Source of the DNA: Paracoccaceae bacterium
GTDB lineage: Bacteria > Pseudomonadota > Alphaproteobacteria > Rhodobacterales > Rhodobacteraceae
NCBI GenBank assembly: GCA_018607905.1
Contig: JABBAP010000006.1
Location: 1-49,169, forward strand
Direction: 5' to 3'
Length of the DNA: 49,169 nucleotides
The notes under the pieces: model-generated
Told to the model about the DNA's origin: nothing
Databases searched by the model: none
Seen by the model: only the letters and a program-made list of their open reading frames with translations
Part shown: piece by piece, positions 1-8,070 of the stretch
Position numbering within the stretch: position 1 is the first letter of the stretch
Layout: each line of letters starts with the position of its first letter
Program-made: the position numbers and the translations under genes

Positions 1-68
1 ACGTGAACCGCCTGATCAAAGGCGACCACGAAAAACGCATCGAACAACGTACAGTGAGGACTTCCTAA
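1..68 (+). CDS. scoA: 3-oxoacid CoA-transferase subunit A, C-terminal end (partial)
   Basis: Only the last 21 codons are inside the window; the stop TAA is at 66-68. The visible tail contains EKRIEQRTVR, which matches the conserved C-terminus of the A subunit of succinyl-CoA/acetoacetyl-CoA:3-oxoacid CoA-transferases (family knowledge). The stop overlaps the next ATG by one base (TAATG), so the two genes are probably translationally coupled. The B subunit lies one gene downstream at 382-1011, which supports the assignment. PcaI of the beta-ketoadipate pathway is a close alternative that so short a tail cannot exclude. Confidence 0.8.
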   Translation, partial: VNRLIKGDHEKRIEQRTVRTS

Positions 69-379
69 TGGCTAAATTCATGCTTGCATATCATGGTGGT
101 GGAATGCCCGAAGGCGAAGAAGCACAAGCCGCTGCAATGGCTGCTTGGGGTGCGTACATGACCAAATACGCTGACACATTTGTCGGAGAATCCAACCCAG
201 TCGGCATGTCCAAAACGGTCACGCCTGAGGGTGTCGCAGATAACGGTGGATCGAATCCGATCAGCGGCTTTGCTTTTGTTGAAGCCGCCGACATAAACGC
301 TGCCTGCGCGATCGCCGCAGAATGTCCTGTTCTAACAGATGGCGGCACAGTCGAAGTTGCCCCAGTAGTGGAGATGTAA
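68..379 (+). CDS. YCII-related (DGPF-type) small domain protein
   Basis: This 103-residue protein has the overall pattern of the YCII-related/DGPF family: an N-terminal strand (KFMLAYHGG), a helix with AAWGAYM, a central glycine/proline-rich turn, and a C-terminal '[21 protein letters not shown]' segment. YCII proteins are ferredoxin-like folds; some take part in aromatic catabolism or sit next to sigma factors, but no reaction can be assigned here. The gene is wedged between the two subunits of a CoA-transferase, starting on the last base of scoA and ending two bases before scoB. It is therefore almost certainly co-transcribed with them and probably used together with them. No signal peptide or membrane segment is visible. 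Confidence 0.85.
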   Translation: MAKFMLAYHGGGMPEGEEAQAAAMAAWGAYMTKYADTFVGESNPVGMSKTVTPEGVADNGGSNPISGFAFVEAADINAACAIAAECPVLTDGGTVEVAPVVEM

Positions 380-381
380 TC

Positions 382-1011
382 ATGGCTTGGGATCGCAATC
401 AAATGGCCGAACGGGCCGCGCAAGAACTGCAAGACGGGTGGTACGTGAACCTCGGCATTGGCATTCCGACGCTGGTGTCGAACTACATTCCTGAGGGCGT
501 GGAAGTGACGCTGCAATCGGAAAACGGCATGCTTGGCATGGGCCCCTTCCCGACCGAGGAGAACATCGACGCGGACCTGATCAACGCGGGCAAGCAGACC
601 ATCACCGAACTGCCGCAAACCGCGTATTTTGACAGCGCCACATCCTTTGGCATGATCCGTGGCGGCAAGATCGCGATGGCGATTTTGGGCGCGATGGAAG
701 TGGCTGAAAACGGCGATCTGGCGAACTGGATGATCCCGGGCAAGCTGGTCAAGGGCATGGGCGGCGCGATGGATTTGGTGGCAGGCGTTGGCCGCGTGGT
801 GGTGATCATGGATCACGCCAACAAACGCGGCGAAAGCAAGCTGCTCAAGGAATGCACCCTGCCCCTCACAGGCCAAAAAGTCGTGGATCGCATCATCACC
901 AACCTCGGCGTGTTCGACGTCGTCGAGGGTGGTTTGGAATTGGTCGAACTCGCAGAAGGCGTAACCCGCGCCGACGTCGACGCCGTGACAGAAGCAACGC
1001 TCGTGAATTAG
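382..1011 (+). CDS. scoB: 3-oxoacid CoA-transferase subunit B
   Basis: This 209-residue B subunit transfers CoA from succinyl-CoA (or a similar donor) to a 3-oxoacid such as acetoacetate and acts in the cytoplasm as an A2B2 or AB complex. The family hallmarks are visible: the glycine-rich NLGIGIPT stretch (about residues 23-30), the catalytic SENG motif with Glu47, and GGAMDLVAG further on. I chose the ATG at 382 because it gives the usual ScoB start (MAW.R.QMA.RAA.EL.DG.YVNLG) and follows the YCII stop by two bases; an earlier in-frame ATG would lie inside that gene. A strong hairpin terminator follows at 1031-1062. ScoB fits better than PcaJ, but substrate is not proven. Confidence 0.93.
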   Translation: MAWDRNQMAERAAQELQDGWYVNLGIGIPTLVSNYIPEGVEVTLQSENGMLGMGPFPTEENIDADLINAGKQTITELPQTAYFDSATSFGMIRGGKIAMAILGAMEVAENGDLANWMIPGKLVKGMGGAMDLVAGVGRVVVIMDHANKRGESKLLKECTLPLTGQKVVDRIITNLGVFDVVEGGLELVELAEGVTRADVDAVTEATLVN

Positions 1012-1030
1012 GGGCAAAACCTGAAAACGA

Positions 1031-1063
1031 AAAGGCCTCAGATCATTTCCGAGGCCTTTTTTG
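1031..1063. terminator. Bidirectional rho-independent terminator
   Basis: A perfect 9-bp inverted repeat (AAAGGCCTC at 1031-1039, GAGGCCTTT at 1051-1059) encloses an 11-nt loop and continues into a T run. The complementary strand also shows T-rich sequence after the stem. It sits between the convergent scoB and aldehyde dehydrogenase genes, so it can end both transcripts. Confidence 0.9.
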
Positions 1064-1074
1064 CTTGTAGCGCT

Positions 1075-2546
1075 TTAAACCAGCGTTCCTGGCCCACCGG
1101 AAATAGAGTGATGACCCTGAAACTGCGTCAAGCCTTCATAGCCAAAATTTCGCCCAATGCCCGATTTCTTAAATCCACCAAACGGGCCATTGTTATCCAT
1201 CGCGGACGGGCCGTGCGCATTCACAAAACTATAGCCAGCCTCAATGCGGCGCGACAACGCAACTGCGCGCTCCGTGTCTTGTGTCCAAACAGATGACGCC
1301 AAACCAAACGGGTCGTCATTGGCCATCGCAATCACCTCATCTTCTGTTTCAAACGCGATAAGCGGTAAAATCGGACCGAACTGTTCTTCTTTCACAACCG
1401 AAAGCGACGGGTCAGCGTTGAATACCGGCGCGGGGCGTTGGAAATACCCCGTTTCATAGAGTTCTTGGTCCAGAATTTGCCCCAACTCGTGCAAATCTTG
1501 CCCAGCTGCTCGTGCCTCTCCGATCATATCGGTAACGACCTTCAACTGGTTGGCGTTGTTCATCGGTCCCATCGTGGTTTCAGGCAACAAGCCATCGCCA
1601 ATCACTTGGGCATCAACGATCGCGCGCAATCCTTCGGCGACTTCTTCAAAGCGTGATTTGTGAACGTAAAGCCGTTTCAGCGCGTAACAAATTTGCCCCG
1701 TCGACATAAACGCCGCGCGGTACAGCCGTTGAAATGCGTCGCCAGACAGATCAACATCGTGGCAAATAATGCCCGCGTCATTGCCGCCTAATTCCAAAGT
1801 GACGGGCGTAATATTTTCCGCCGCGACCCGCATAACATGGCGGCCAACATCAACAGAACCAGTGAAATTCACGTATCGCACCAGCGGATTACCGATGATC
1901 GCATCGCCAATTTGGCGGGCCGATCCCGTCACGATATTAACCACGCTTGGCGGCAGCATTTCTGCAATTTTATGTAAAGACATCGCAGGGGCCAGCGCCG
2001 AGTTGGCCGATGGTTTCACCACAACTGTATTGCCCGCCATCAAGGCTTGGGGCAGTTTTGCACCCAGAATAGCAAGCGGCCAATTCCACGGCACAACAAG
2101 GGCCGCAACCCCGCGCGGTTGGCGCGTTATGATCGTATCATTCGGCGCGGCGCGGATGATTTCATCTTTTTCCAATCGCTCTGCATAATTTGCGCATTGC
2201 GTGAACCGCTCGCCAAGACGGCTGATCTCGATATGCGTTTCGCGTAAGATTTTGCCGTGCTCACGGGTGAAAAGACGCGCGCGTCGACCTCTTCCATGGC
2301 TTGGGTGATCGCGGCCGCCACTTTGTGCAGCATTTCTGCACGTTCCCCGTAGCTTAGGGCTGCCCAAGCAGGAAAGGCGCAGTGCGCCGCTTTGACAGCA
2401 GCTTCTACATCGTCAGGGGTGCCAGATGCTGCGCGACCTACCAGTTCTGACGGGCGTGCAGGGTTGAATATTTCGTAGGTTTCACCGTTTGAGGCAGGCC
2501 GTGCCACACCGTCTATAAAAAGCTGTGTTTCAACGAGATCGGTCAT
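1075..2546 (-). pseudogene. NAD(P)-dependent aldehyde dehydrogenase, interrupted by a frameshift
   Basis: Two overlapping minus-strand frames together make a complete ALDH-superfamily protein of about 490 residues. The N-terminal part (from MTDLVETQLFIDGV, ATG at 2544-2546) runs in frame to about 2276. The rest, from LFTREHGK to the C-terminus, continues in another frame. Removing two bases from the CG repeat at 2276-2283 restores 'EEVDARLFTREHGKILRE', which is what the family has at this point. All catalytic landmarks are intact downstream: VPWNWPL (the Asn), TLELGGND (general-base Glu) and STGQIC (nucleophile Cys). Either the gene is a very recent pseudogene, a phase-variable gene, or the base count in the repeat is wrong. 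A start 8 codons upstream (2570) lacks a better ribosome site. Substrate unknown. Confidence 0.85.
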
Positions 2547-2584
2547 GGGGATTTCTTTCAGCGAGGACATAAGACACGCTATTC

Positions 2585-2640
2585 GATAAGTGTGATAAGT
2601 CTTAACAACATTTATGAAATCGCGATTTGTTTAACTTATC
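2585..2640. promoter_or_regulatory. Repeated GATAAGT half-sites upstream of the aldehyde dehydrogenase
   Basis: GATAAGT occurs at 2585-2591 and 2594-2600 in the same orientation, and its reverse complement ACTTATC at 2634-2640. The three copies lie between the aldehyde dehydrogenase start and the end of the LysR gene. The arrangement is typical of an operator. Which regulator binds it is not shown; the neighbouring LysR protein is a candidate. Confidence 0.4.
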
Positions 2641-2642
2641 GA

Positions 2643-3536
2643 CTACATTGAGGAAACACGCCTCCGAATACACATTGCAAGAGCATCTGCGGCAGGCGTT
2701 AGTGGGTGACCCGCTCGTGTCATGAGCGCGATTTTTAGCGGTGCGATGTTCTCACGGATTGCAATCGGCGCAATTTTCCAGGTCTGGCGCACATCTTCCA
2801 AAAGAAGTTCAGGAAATGTGCAAACGGCCCCTAAACTTTCAACCAGCGAAAGTGCCCCAAAATACGATTCCGATGTGGTAAGGGCGTGTGGCGGCGTCAG
2901 CCCATGTTCAAAGAAGGGTTGATTGAAAATATCCCCCGGCCCAGTAGGTGCCCCGATCATGATCCATTGCGCATCGCTCAATTCGCTTAGGGATCTAGCA
3001 TGTAACAACGGCGATCCAAGTGAGGTGACCACCTTGATCGGCGTATCGATCAGGTGCTCAACCGTTATTTCACGCGCCATATCCGTCGGTGGCGCAGGTC
3101 CAATTAACAGATCAGTGCGCCCTTCTCGGAGCGGTTTCAGTGCGCTTGGGAACAAGCCACTGGACAAGCGCACCTCGATTTTCGGGTGGGTTTTGCGAAA
3201 CAAAGTCAGCGCGCGGGGCATGATCCGCATCGCCGCCAAAGGTGAAAGGCAAACACTGACCGCTCCGATTTGCTCGCCGCGTAATTGCGCCACTTCCTCG
3301 TCAAGGCGAGCAATTTCTGACGTTATCGTCCTTGCCCGCACCAACACTCGTTCACCGATCACGGTCAATTCCACCCCGCGCGACGTTCGCGAAAATAGCG
3401 CAACACCAAGATCGTCCTCAGCCTGACGCAGAGATTGGGTTAATGCAGGCTGCGACTTGCCTAGATACTTTGCCGCGGCGCGCAGGCTGCCGTGTTCAGC
3501 AATCGCAACAAGAATTTGGATATGTTGTGGTTTCAT
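2643..3536 (-). CDS. LysR-family transcriptional regulator
   Basis: This 297-residue protein has the LysR layout. An N-terminal winged helix-turn-helix spans about residues 4-62 (ILVAIAEHGSLRAAAKYLGKSQPALTQSLRQAEDDLG, read in pieces), followed by a periplasmic-binding-protein-like effector domain. It is transcribed away from the SDR-P450 gene pair at 3631-6599, with 94 bp between the starts. By the usual LysR logic it probably controls that pair and itself from the shared region. The aldehyde dehydrogenase lies downstream on the same strand and could also be a target. The inducer cannot be read from sequence; an aromatic compound would fit the neighbours (inference). Confidence 0.93.
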   Translation of the reverse strand: MKPQHIQILVAIAEHGSLRAAAKYLGKSQPALTQSLRQAEDDLGVALFSRTSRGVELTVIGERVLVRARTITSEIARLDEEVAQLRGEQIGAVSVCLSPLAAMRIMPRALTLFRKTHPKIEVRLSSGLFPSALKPLREGRTDLLIGPAPPTDMAREITVEHLIDTPIKVVTSLGSPLLHARSLSELSDAQWIMIGAPTGPGDIFNQPFFEHGLTPPHALTTSESYFGALSLVESLGAVCTFPELLLEDVRQTWKIAPIAIRENIAPLKIALMTRAGHPLTPAADALAMCIRRRVSSM

Positions 3537-3630
3537 GGTGATCAGAAAAACTTATACATCATGTTATTTCAAGTCTTTTCATAATCGCTATTTCAGCCCT
3601 AATGTACATCAAAGCCAACGGGAGCCGAAC

Positions 3631-4443
3631 ATGACCAAAATGACCTATGCAGTAACAGGCGTCGCCAGCGGTATCGGCGCTGAACTAGCGCGTATCTTGA
3701 AAACACAAGGCCACCGCGTGATTGGTTTTGATATCCAAAAAACAGACAAAAACGTCGATCACTTTATCCATCTGGATCTGAACGATGCGACCAGCATCGC
3801 CAACGCGGCCACCGTAATTGGTGAACCACTTGATGGGTTGTGCAACAATGCTGGCCTGCCGCCGCGCGACGGTTTGGAAGAAGCAATCTTGCAAGTAAAT
3901 TTCCTTGGGACGCGGGCCTTTACCAATGCCATGATGCCGCACATGCGCAAGGATGCCTCGATCGTGAACATGGCCAGCCGCGCAGGGCAAAATTGGCGCG
4001 AAGGGCTAGAGCAGGTTAAACGGTTAGCACTGCTGTCAGACCCCAGCCAACTCGCTGCTTTTATTGCCTTGGAAGGGATTGATGCCACGCGCTGTTACAA
4101 CTTGACCAAAGAAGCCGTGATCCTGTGGACTGTCGCGGAATCAGAGGCGATGACCGCGCGCGGATTGCGGATCAACTCCCTTAGTCCCGCTGCGGTCGCC
4201 ACTGGCATTCTGGTCGATTTCCAAAAGGCATTTGGCGAAAAGGTGGCCATAAACGTTGCCCGTGCGGGCCGCGCTGGTGCGCCCGAGGAAATCGCCGAAA
4301 TCGCGGCTTTCCTGCTTTCGCCCGCCTCAAATTGGATCAAGGGCGCCGACATCGCCATTGATGGCGGTATAGCATCTTTCGTTCAATCAGATGTAATGGG
4401 CTTGGCCGCGCTGCGCTTGAAATCCGACAGGGATGTAACATGA
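3631..4443 (+). CDS. Short-chain dehydrogenase, coniferyl-alcohol/3-alpha-hydroxysteroid dehydrogenase-like
   Basis: This 270-residue NAD(P)-dependent oxidoreductase has the Rossmann motif TGVASGIG (residues 9-16) and catalytic Ser116, Tyr156 and Lys160 (CYNLTKEA). About 40 residues separate Ser and Tyr, far more than in typical SDRs. This insertion, and the 'KEAVILW' and 'NWIKGADIAIDGGIAS' segments, match the coniferyl-alcohol dehydrogenase (CalA)/3-alpha-HSD subgroup as I know it. ATG 3631 is chosen because GGAG lies at 3621-3624; longer in-frame starts would run into the regulator promoter. The stop overlaps the P450 start by four bases (ATGA at 4440-4443), so the two are coupled. A role in oxidising an aromatic alcohol is inferred. 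Confidence 0.85.
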   Translation: MTKMTYAVTGVASGIGAELARILKTQGHRVIGFDIQKTDKNVDHFIHLDLNDATSIANAATVIGEPLDGLCNNAGLPPRDGLEEAILQVNFLGTRAFTNAMMPHMRKDASIVNMASRAGQNWREGLEQVKRLALLSDPSQLAAFIALEGIDATRCYNLTKEAVILWTVAESEAMTARGLRINSLSPAAVATGILVDFQKAFGEKVAINVARAGRAGAPEEIAEIAAFLLSPASNWIKGADIAIDGGIASFVQSDVMGLAALRLKSDRDVT

Positions 4444-6599
4444 AATCACCCTCGCTCGACATAGATTTCTATTCCGACGAAGTCATCCTCGATCCTTACC
4501 CCGTGTATGAAAAAATGCGTGAACTGGGGCCTGTGGTTTACCTGCCCAAACACGACATGTACGCCCTGCCCCGTTACAAAGAAGTCAGCGAAGTCTTGCG
4601 CCAACCGCTCCGATTTGTCAGCTCGCGTGGGGTTTCACCGATCCAAAAGGTGAACGACATCCTCGTTGGTTCAACGCTGAATTCCGATCCACCAGAACAC
4701 GACAAAACCCGCGCGGTAACATCCGAACCCCTCCTCCCCGGTGCGCTAAAAGAAATCGAACCTTTGTTGGTTTCCTCGGCAAATGGGCTGATCGACACGC
4801 TTTGCCAACGAGGCGCATTCGATGCGATTTCGGACTTTGCGCAATTCTTGCCCGTAACCATCGTTGCCGAACTTGTCGGCTTACCTGTTGATTCCGATCA
4901 AATGCTGAAATGGGCGTCTGCCACGTTCAACCTGTTTGGCACCGAAAACGCCCGCACAAGCCAAGCATTCGAAGACCTCGTAGATTTGCGGGATTTCCTG
5001 CAAGAATATGGCCGTCCAGAAAAGTTGAAAGACGGTGGTTGGGCCAAACGTATTTTCGAGGTCGGCCCAGAACGCGGTATTTCCTATGAAACCTGCGCAC
5101 AATTGATGCGCGACTACATCAATCCGTCCCTTGATACGACCATTTCAACCACTGGGCAGATCGTGAAATTCTTCGCCGACCATCCCGACCAGTGGGATTT
5201 GATCCGCCAAGACGCCAGCCTAATCCCGAACGCAGTTGAAGAAGCCGTGCGCATGGCAACTCCGATCCGCGCCTTCACCCGTTACGCGATTGAGGACAGC
5301 GATATCGCGGGCCACACAATCCCCGCAGGCAAACGCGTGATCGTGATGTACGCCTCTGCCAACCGCGACCCGCGCAAGTTTGCGGATCCAGATCGTTTTG
5401 ATGTGAACCGCGACGTGCATGATCACCTCGGGTTTGGGCAAGGTGTTCACATGTGCATGGGCATGCACCTTGCGCGGCGTGAAATTATCCTGCTGCTCGA
5501 GGCTCTGCGCCGCCGCGTTGAAAAGTTCGAACTGTTAGGCGAACCCGTCGTCGCCATGAACAACACCATCCGCGCCTATGCCAGTATGCCAATTAAGGTT
5601 CACCTGGCCGCAGATGTGCTGGTCGATACGCCAAAGGGCGCTGAACAAGACGATCCTTGGCTGGACGTCACCGTACAAAACCGCACGGATGTTGCAACCG
5701 ATATCATCGGTCTTGAACTGGCCAGCACGCACGGCACGGCCCTGCCCAGCTACGAAGCTGGTGCGCATGTCGATGTTTACGTGAAATCTGGATTGATCCG
5801 TCAATATTCCTTGACGGGCGATCCAGCGGACAGCTCGAAATATCGCCTTGGCATCCTGCTGGATCCAAAATCACGCGGCGGATCAACTGCGATCCACACG
5901 GGGTTTGAAACGGGAGCGCAGATCAAAATCGGTCGCCCCCGCAACAACTTTCCGATGGGGGCAAACGTCGCGCACACGATCCTGTTTGCCGGCGGTATTG
6001 GCGTCACTCCCATGTTGAATATGGCCTACGCGCTTCAAGCGTCTGGTGCGTCTTGGGAAATGCATTATTGCGGGCGGACGGCGGACCGATTGGCGTTTAG
6101 GGATGAACTGGAACGCTTTGGCGACAAGGTTCAGGTGCACATCGATAGCGGCACTGATAATCAAAAGCTGGATATCAACGCCGTGCTGGCGAACGCCGCA
6201 TCTGACAAGCATCTTTATGTGTGTGGCCCCAACGGCTTCATGGATTTTATCGTTAAATCGGCTGAAAACAATGCATGGGATGAAAGTTGCGTTCACCTTG
6301 AACGCTTTGGCGCAGAGGTAAATACCGACGGCGCGCCTTTTACGATTGTTGCGCAAAAATCTGGTAAATCGTTTGAAGTTCTGCCGGGCGAAACTATCTC
6401 GCAAAAATTGGAGGAAAATGGCATCCACGTTCAGGTTTCGTGCCAATCTGGCGTCTGTGGCACCTGCCTTACCCGTGTGAGCGAGGGCATGCCAGACCAC
6501 CGTGATTTGGTCCAAACCGACCTTGAAAAGGCGTCTAACGCGCAGATCACCGTGTGCTGTTCACGTTCAAAAACGAAAAAACTGGTGCTGGACCTGTAG
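4440..6599 (+). CDS. Self-sufficient cytochrome P450 fused to a phthalate-dioxygenase-type reductase
   Basis: This 719-residue fusion joins a heme domain (about 1-395) to an FMN/NAD(P)H/2Fe-2S reductase. In the heme domain the I-helix reads SLDTT (Asp232, Thr233) and the heme loop GFGQGVHMCMG carries the thiolate Cys339. The reductase has the flavin motif RQYS (454-457), the pyridine-nucleotide loop GGIGVTP (518-524), and a plant-type 2Fe-2S cluster with Cys668, 673, 676 and 706 in C-x4-C-x2-C-x29-C spacing. This order is that of class VII (CYP116B-like) enzymes. The heme domain, however, reads to me more like CYP199 (para-substituted benzoate O-demethylases): compare 'DPYP.YE.MRE.GPVVYL' and 'ANRDPRKF.DPDR'. 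No partner proteins should be needed. Substrate likely aromatic (inference). Confidence 0.92.
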   Translation: MKSPSLDIDFYSDEVILDPYPVYEKMRELGPVVYLPKHDMYALPRYKEVSEVLRQPLRFVSSRGVSPIQKVNDILVGSTLNSDPPEHDKTRAVTSEPLLPGALKEIEPLLVSSANGLIDTLCQRGAFDAISDFAQFLPVTIVAELVGLPVDSDQMLKWASATFNLFGTENARTSQAFEDLVDLRDFLQEYGRPEKLKDGGWAKRIFEVGPERGISYETCAQLMRDYINPSLDTTISTTGQIVKFFADHPDQWDLIRQDASLIPNAVEEAVRMATPIRAFTRYAIEDSDIAGHTIPAGKRVIVMYASANRDPRKFADPDRFDVNRDVHDHLGFGQGVHMCMGMHLARREIILLLEALRRRVEKFELLGEPVVAMNNTIRAYASMPIKVHLAADVLVDTPKGAEQDDPWLDVTVQNRTDVATDIIGLELASTHGTALPSYEAGAHVDVYVKSGLIRQYSLTGDPADSSKYRLGILLDPKSRGGSTAIHTGFETGAQIKIGRPRNNFPMGANVAHTILFAGGIGVTPMLNMAYALQASGASWEMHYCGRTADRLAFRDELERFGDKVQVHIDSGTDNQKLDINAVLANAASDKHLYVCGPNGFMDFIVKSAENNAWDESCVHLERFGAEVNTDGAPFTIVAQKSGKSFEVLPGETISQKLEENGIHVQVSCQSGVCGTCLTRVSEGMPDHRDLVQTDLEKASNAQITVCCSRSKTKKLVLDL

Positions 6600-6690
6600 C
6601 GGCGAAACCCAAGCACGGCTCGCACTTTCGGGTTGGACTTGGGTCCGTTATCATTCAAATGGCTTTCAGTATTAGGACGGGTGGACTTCA

Positions 6691-6730
6691 TGCCTCTGTG
6701 CCCTTACGGCTTTGCCGTGCGCAGGCAAGG
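6691..6730 (+). promoter_or_regulatory. Leader hairpin abutting the ribosome binding site of the hemolysin-III-like gene
   Basis: TGCC (6691-6694) pairs with GGCA (6724-6727), TGTGC with GCGCA, and ACGGC (6706-6710) with GCCGT (6714-6718). This forms a bulged stem that ends exactly at the AAGG ribosome site (6727-6730). There is no T run, so it is not an ordinary terminator. It could limit translation of the next gene; this is inference. Confidence 0.35.
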
Positions 6731-6737
6731 TATCATC

Positions 6738-7376
6738 ATGACAACATCAACTTACCCGAGTCAAAACTTGACCCATCGGCGCGCTGATTTAGGGGTCCAT
6801 TTTCTGGGCCTTATCTTGATACTTGGTGCGGGTGGCGTGCTGATTTACAACGCAATAGGCCGCGCTGACACCAACATTATTTTCGCGCTTGTCGTTTATG
6901 TGGTCTGCGCTTTGATATCCAACTTGGCATCTTGGGCCTATCATTTTTCACCTTGGCATGAACGGCGCAAAACCTTGCGCCGGATCGATCATGCCGCAAT
7001 TTACCCAAGCATTGCTGGAACATTCACCCCGTTTTTCGTCCAAGCAAGCACAACCTGGACCCTTATTTTGCTAGGCGTTTGTTGGGCGTTAACCCTATTG
7101 GCGATTTGGAAGAAATTCACCGACGAAAATGTCAAATCCAAATGGTCAACCGCTTCGTATCTGGGTTTGGGTGCAATTGGTTTGTGCGCCTTGCCAGACA
7201 TGACGAATGTGCCAATCATGGCGTTGTGGTGCATTTTGGCGGGATCCGCCTGTTACGTCATCGGGACGATCTTTTACGTGCGCAAAGCCATGCCTTTTCG
7301 GTACGCAATCTGGCACCTTTGGGTGAATTTCGGCGGCATCTTTATGCTCGCAGGAATTTGGTCGGCTTTGTTCTAA
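6738..7376 (+). CDS. Hemolysin III / PAQR-family membrane protein
   Basis: This is a 212-residue polytopic inner-membrane protein with about seven hydrophobic segments. It carries the PAQR/hemolysin III signature: SxxYHFSP near the second helix ('ASWAYHFSPW', then 'RIDHAAIYPSIAGTFTPF') and a final helix with IWHLWVNFGG. Family members include bacterial YqfA/HlyIII-type proteins; conserved Asp and His residues suggest a metal-dependent membrane hydrolase, but the substrate in bacteria is unclear. ATG 6738 is preferred because AAGG lies eight bases upstream and it removes a 35-residue non-family prefix. It runs convergently with the phosphoribosyltransferase gene and does not appear to belong to a larger operon. 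Confidence 0.88.
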   Translation: MTTSTYPSQNLTHRRADLGVHFLGLILILGAGGVLIYNAIGRADTNIIFALVVYVVCALISNLASWAYHFSPWHERRKTLRRIDHAAIYPSIAGTFTPFFVQASTTWTLILLGVCWALTLLAIWKKFTDENVKSKWSTASYLGLGAIGLCALPDMTNVPIMALWCILAGSACYVIGTIFYVRKAMPFRYAIWHLWVNFGGIFMLAGIWSALF

Positions 7377-7382
7377 ACACTG

Positions 7383-7425
7383 AAATGCGAAACCGCCCTG
7401 CACACCGCAAGGCGATTTCGCATTT
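7383..7425. terminator. Long inverted repeat between convergent genes
   Basis: AAATGCGAAA (7383-7392) and TTTCGCATTT (7416-7425) form a perfect 10-bp outer stem. GCC/GGC and TGC/GCA pairs continue inward to a small loop. The element lies between the stops of two converging genes and probably terminates both, although no long T run follows. Confidence 0.65.
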
Positions 7426-7437
7426 GAAAGCAGCGTA

Positions 7438-8070
7438 TTACCGTTTGGTTTGGGGAAAGGCTGCTTCGGGTTTGTAGGACTTAAAGCTCGACAATGTTTG
7501 GTTGTTACATTCGGTCTGCCAACGTGATCCTTGAACAACGGCAGAAACGCAGGGGTAGGTTGCGCGATATTCGTTTGTTCGCTCATTTTCCTCGATCGCG
7601 ACTGCAACCATGCCAGCAACGATGCCTTCTTGGCGCTCAACAAGGCGGATTGATCCGTCCATCGTGCCGCCCGTTTCGACCCATTGATCCACCAGCAAAA
7701 CACGCGTTCCTGGACCAAATGCAGGCAGGCGCATTTCCATGTCTTGGGTGCGGCCAGAATAGTTGCCAAAGGCCACTTTGTCCGTATCAACGCATAATTT
7801 TCCAGCCTTGCGGATTGGCAAAAATCCAACGCCGCGACGCGCCGCGATTGCCGCGCCAAGCACAAAGCCCATCGCATCAAGGCCCGCGACAACGTCACAT
7901 TCAACATCTTTCAAATCTTCGAGCAGATCATCCAGCAGATCGTTAAACGCCTCAGCGTTGATGTAGATAGATGTCGGATCAAGCCAAGCAAATTTGTCGC
8001 CTTTGGTGTTTGGCGCCATAATGTTAAGATACCAACGATCATCGCGGGGGCCTTTGTTGGGGGTGGTCAT
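7438..8070 (-). CDS. Phosphoribosyltransferase (adenine-PRT-like)
   Basis: This 210-residue type I phosphoribosyltransferase would attach a nucleobase-like ring to PRPP, or run the reverse phosphorolysis, in the cytoplasm. The PRPP-binding loop is at about 124-140 (VLLVDQWVETGGTMDGS), recognisable but atypical because canonical loops read DD.xATGGT. Upstream, 'DVVAGLDAMGFVLGAAIAARRG' is the expected dinucleotide/Rossmann-side segment of APRT-like proteins. Its ATG overlaps the stop of the TIM-barrel gene by four bases, so the two are coupled and follow one promoter at about 8814-8893. The two may salvage or degrade an unusual base (inference). General adenine salvage is possible but the atypical loop and pairing argue for a special substrate. 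Confidence 0.82.
   Translation of the reverse strand: MTTPNKGPRDDRWYLNIMAPNTKGDKFAWLDPTSIYINAEAFNDLLDDLLEDLKDVECDVVAGLDAMGFVLGAAIAARRGVGFLPIRKAGKLCVDTDKVAFGNYSGRTQDMEMRLPAFGPGTRVLLVDQWVETGGTMDGSIRLVERQEGIVAGMVAVAIEENERTNEYRATYPCVSAVVQGSRWQTECNNQTLSSFKSYKPEAAFPQTKR

Noticed and set aside
91-1017. Long minus-strand open frame opposite the YCII and scoB genes
   Set aside because: Its product is rich in His, Arg and Ala without any domain pattern, and it lies fully opposite two recognisable genes. It is a mirror of their codon use.
5883-6515. Minus-strand open frame opposite the P450 reductase domain
   Set aside because: No domain pattern, and the plus strand carries the flavin, NAD and 2Fe-2S motifs here.
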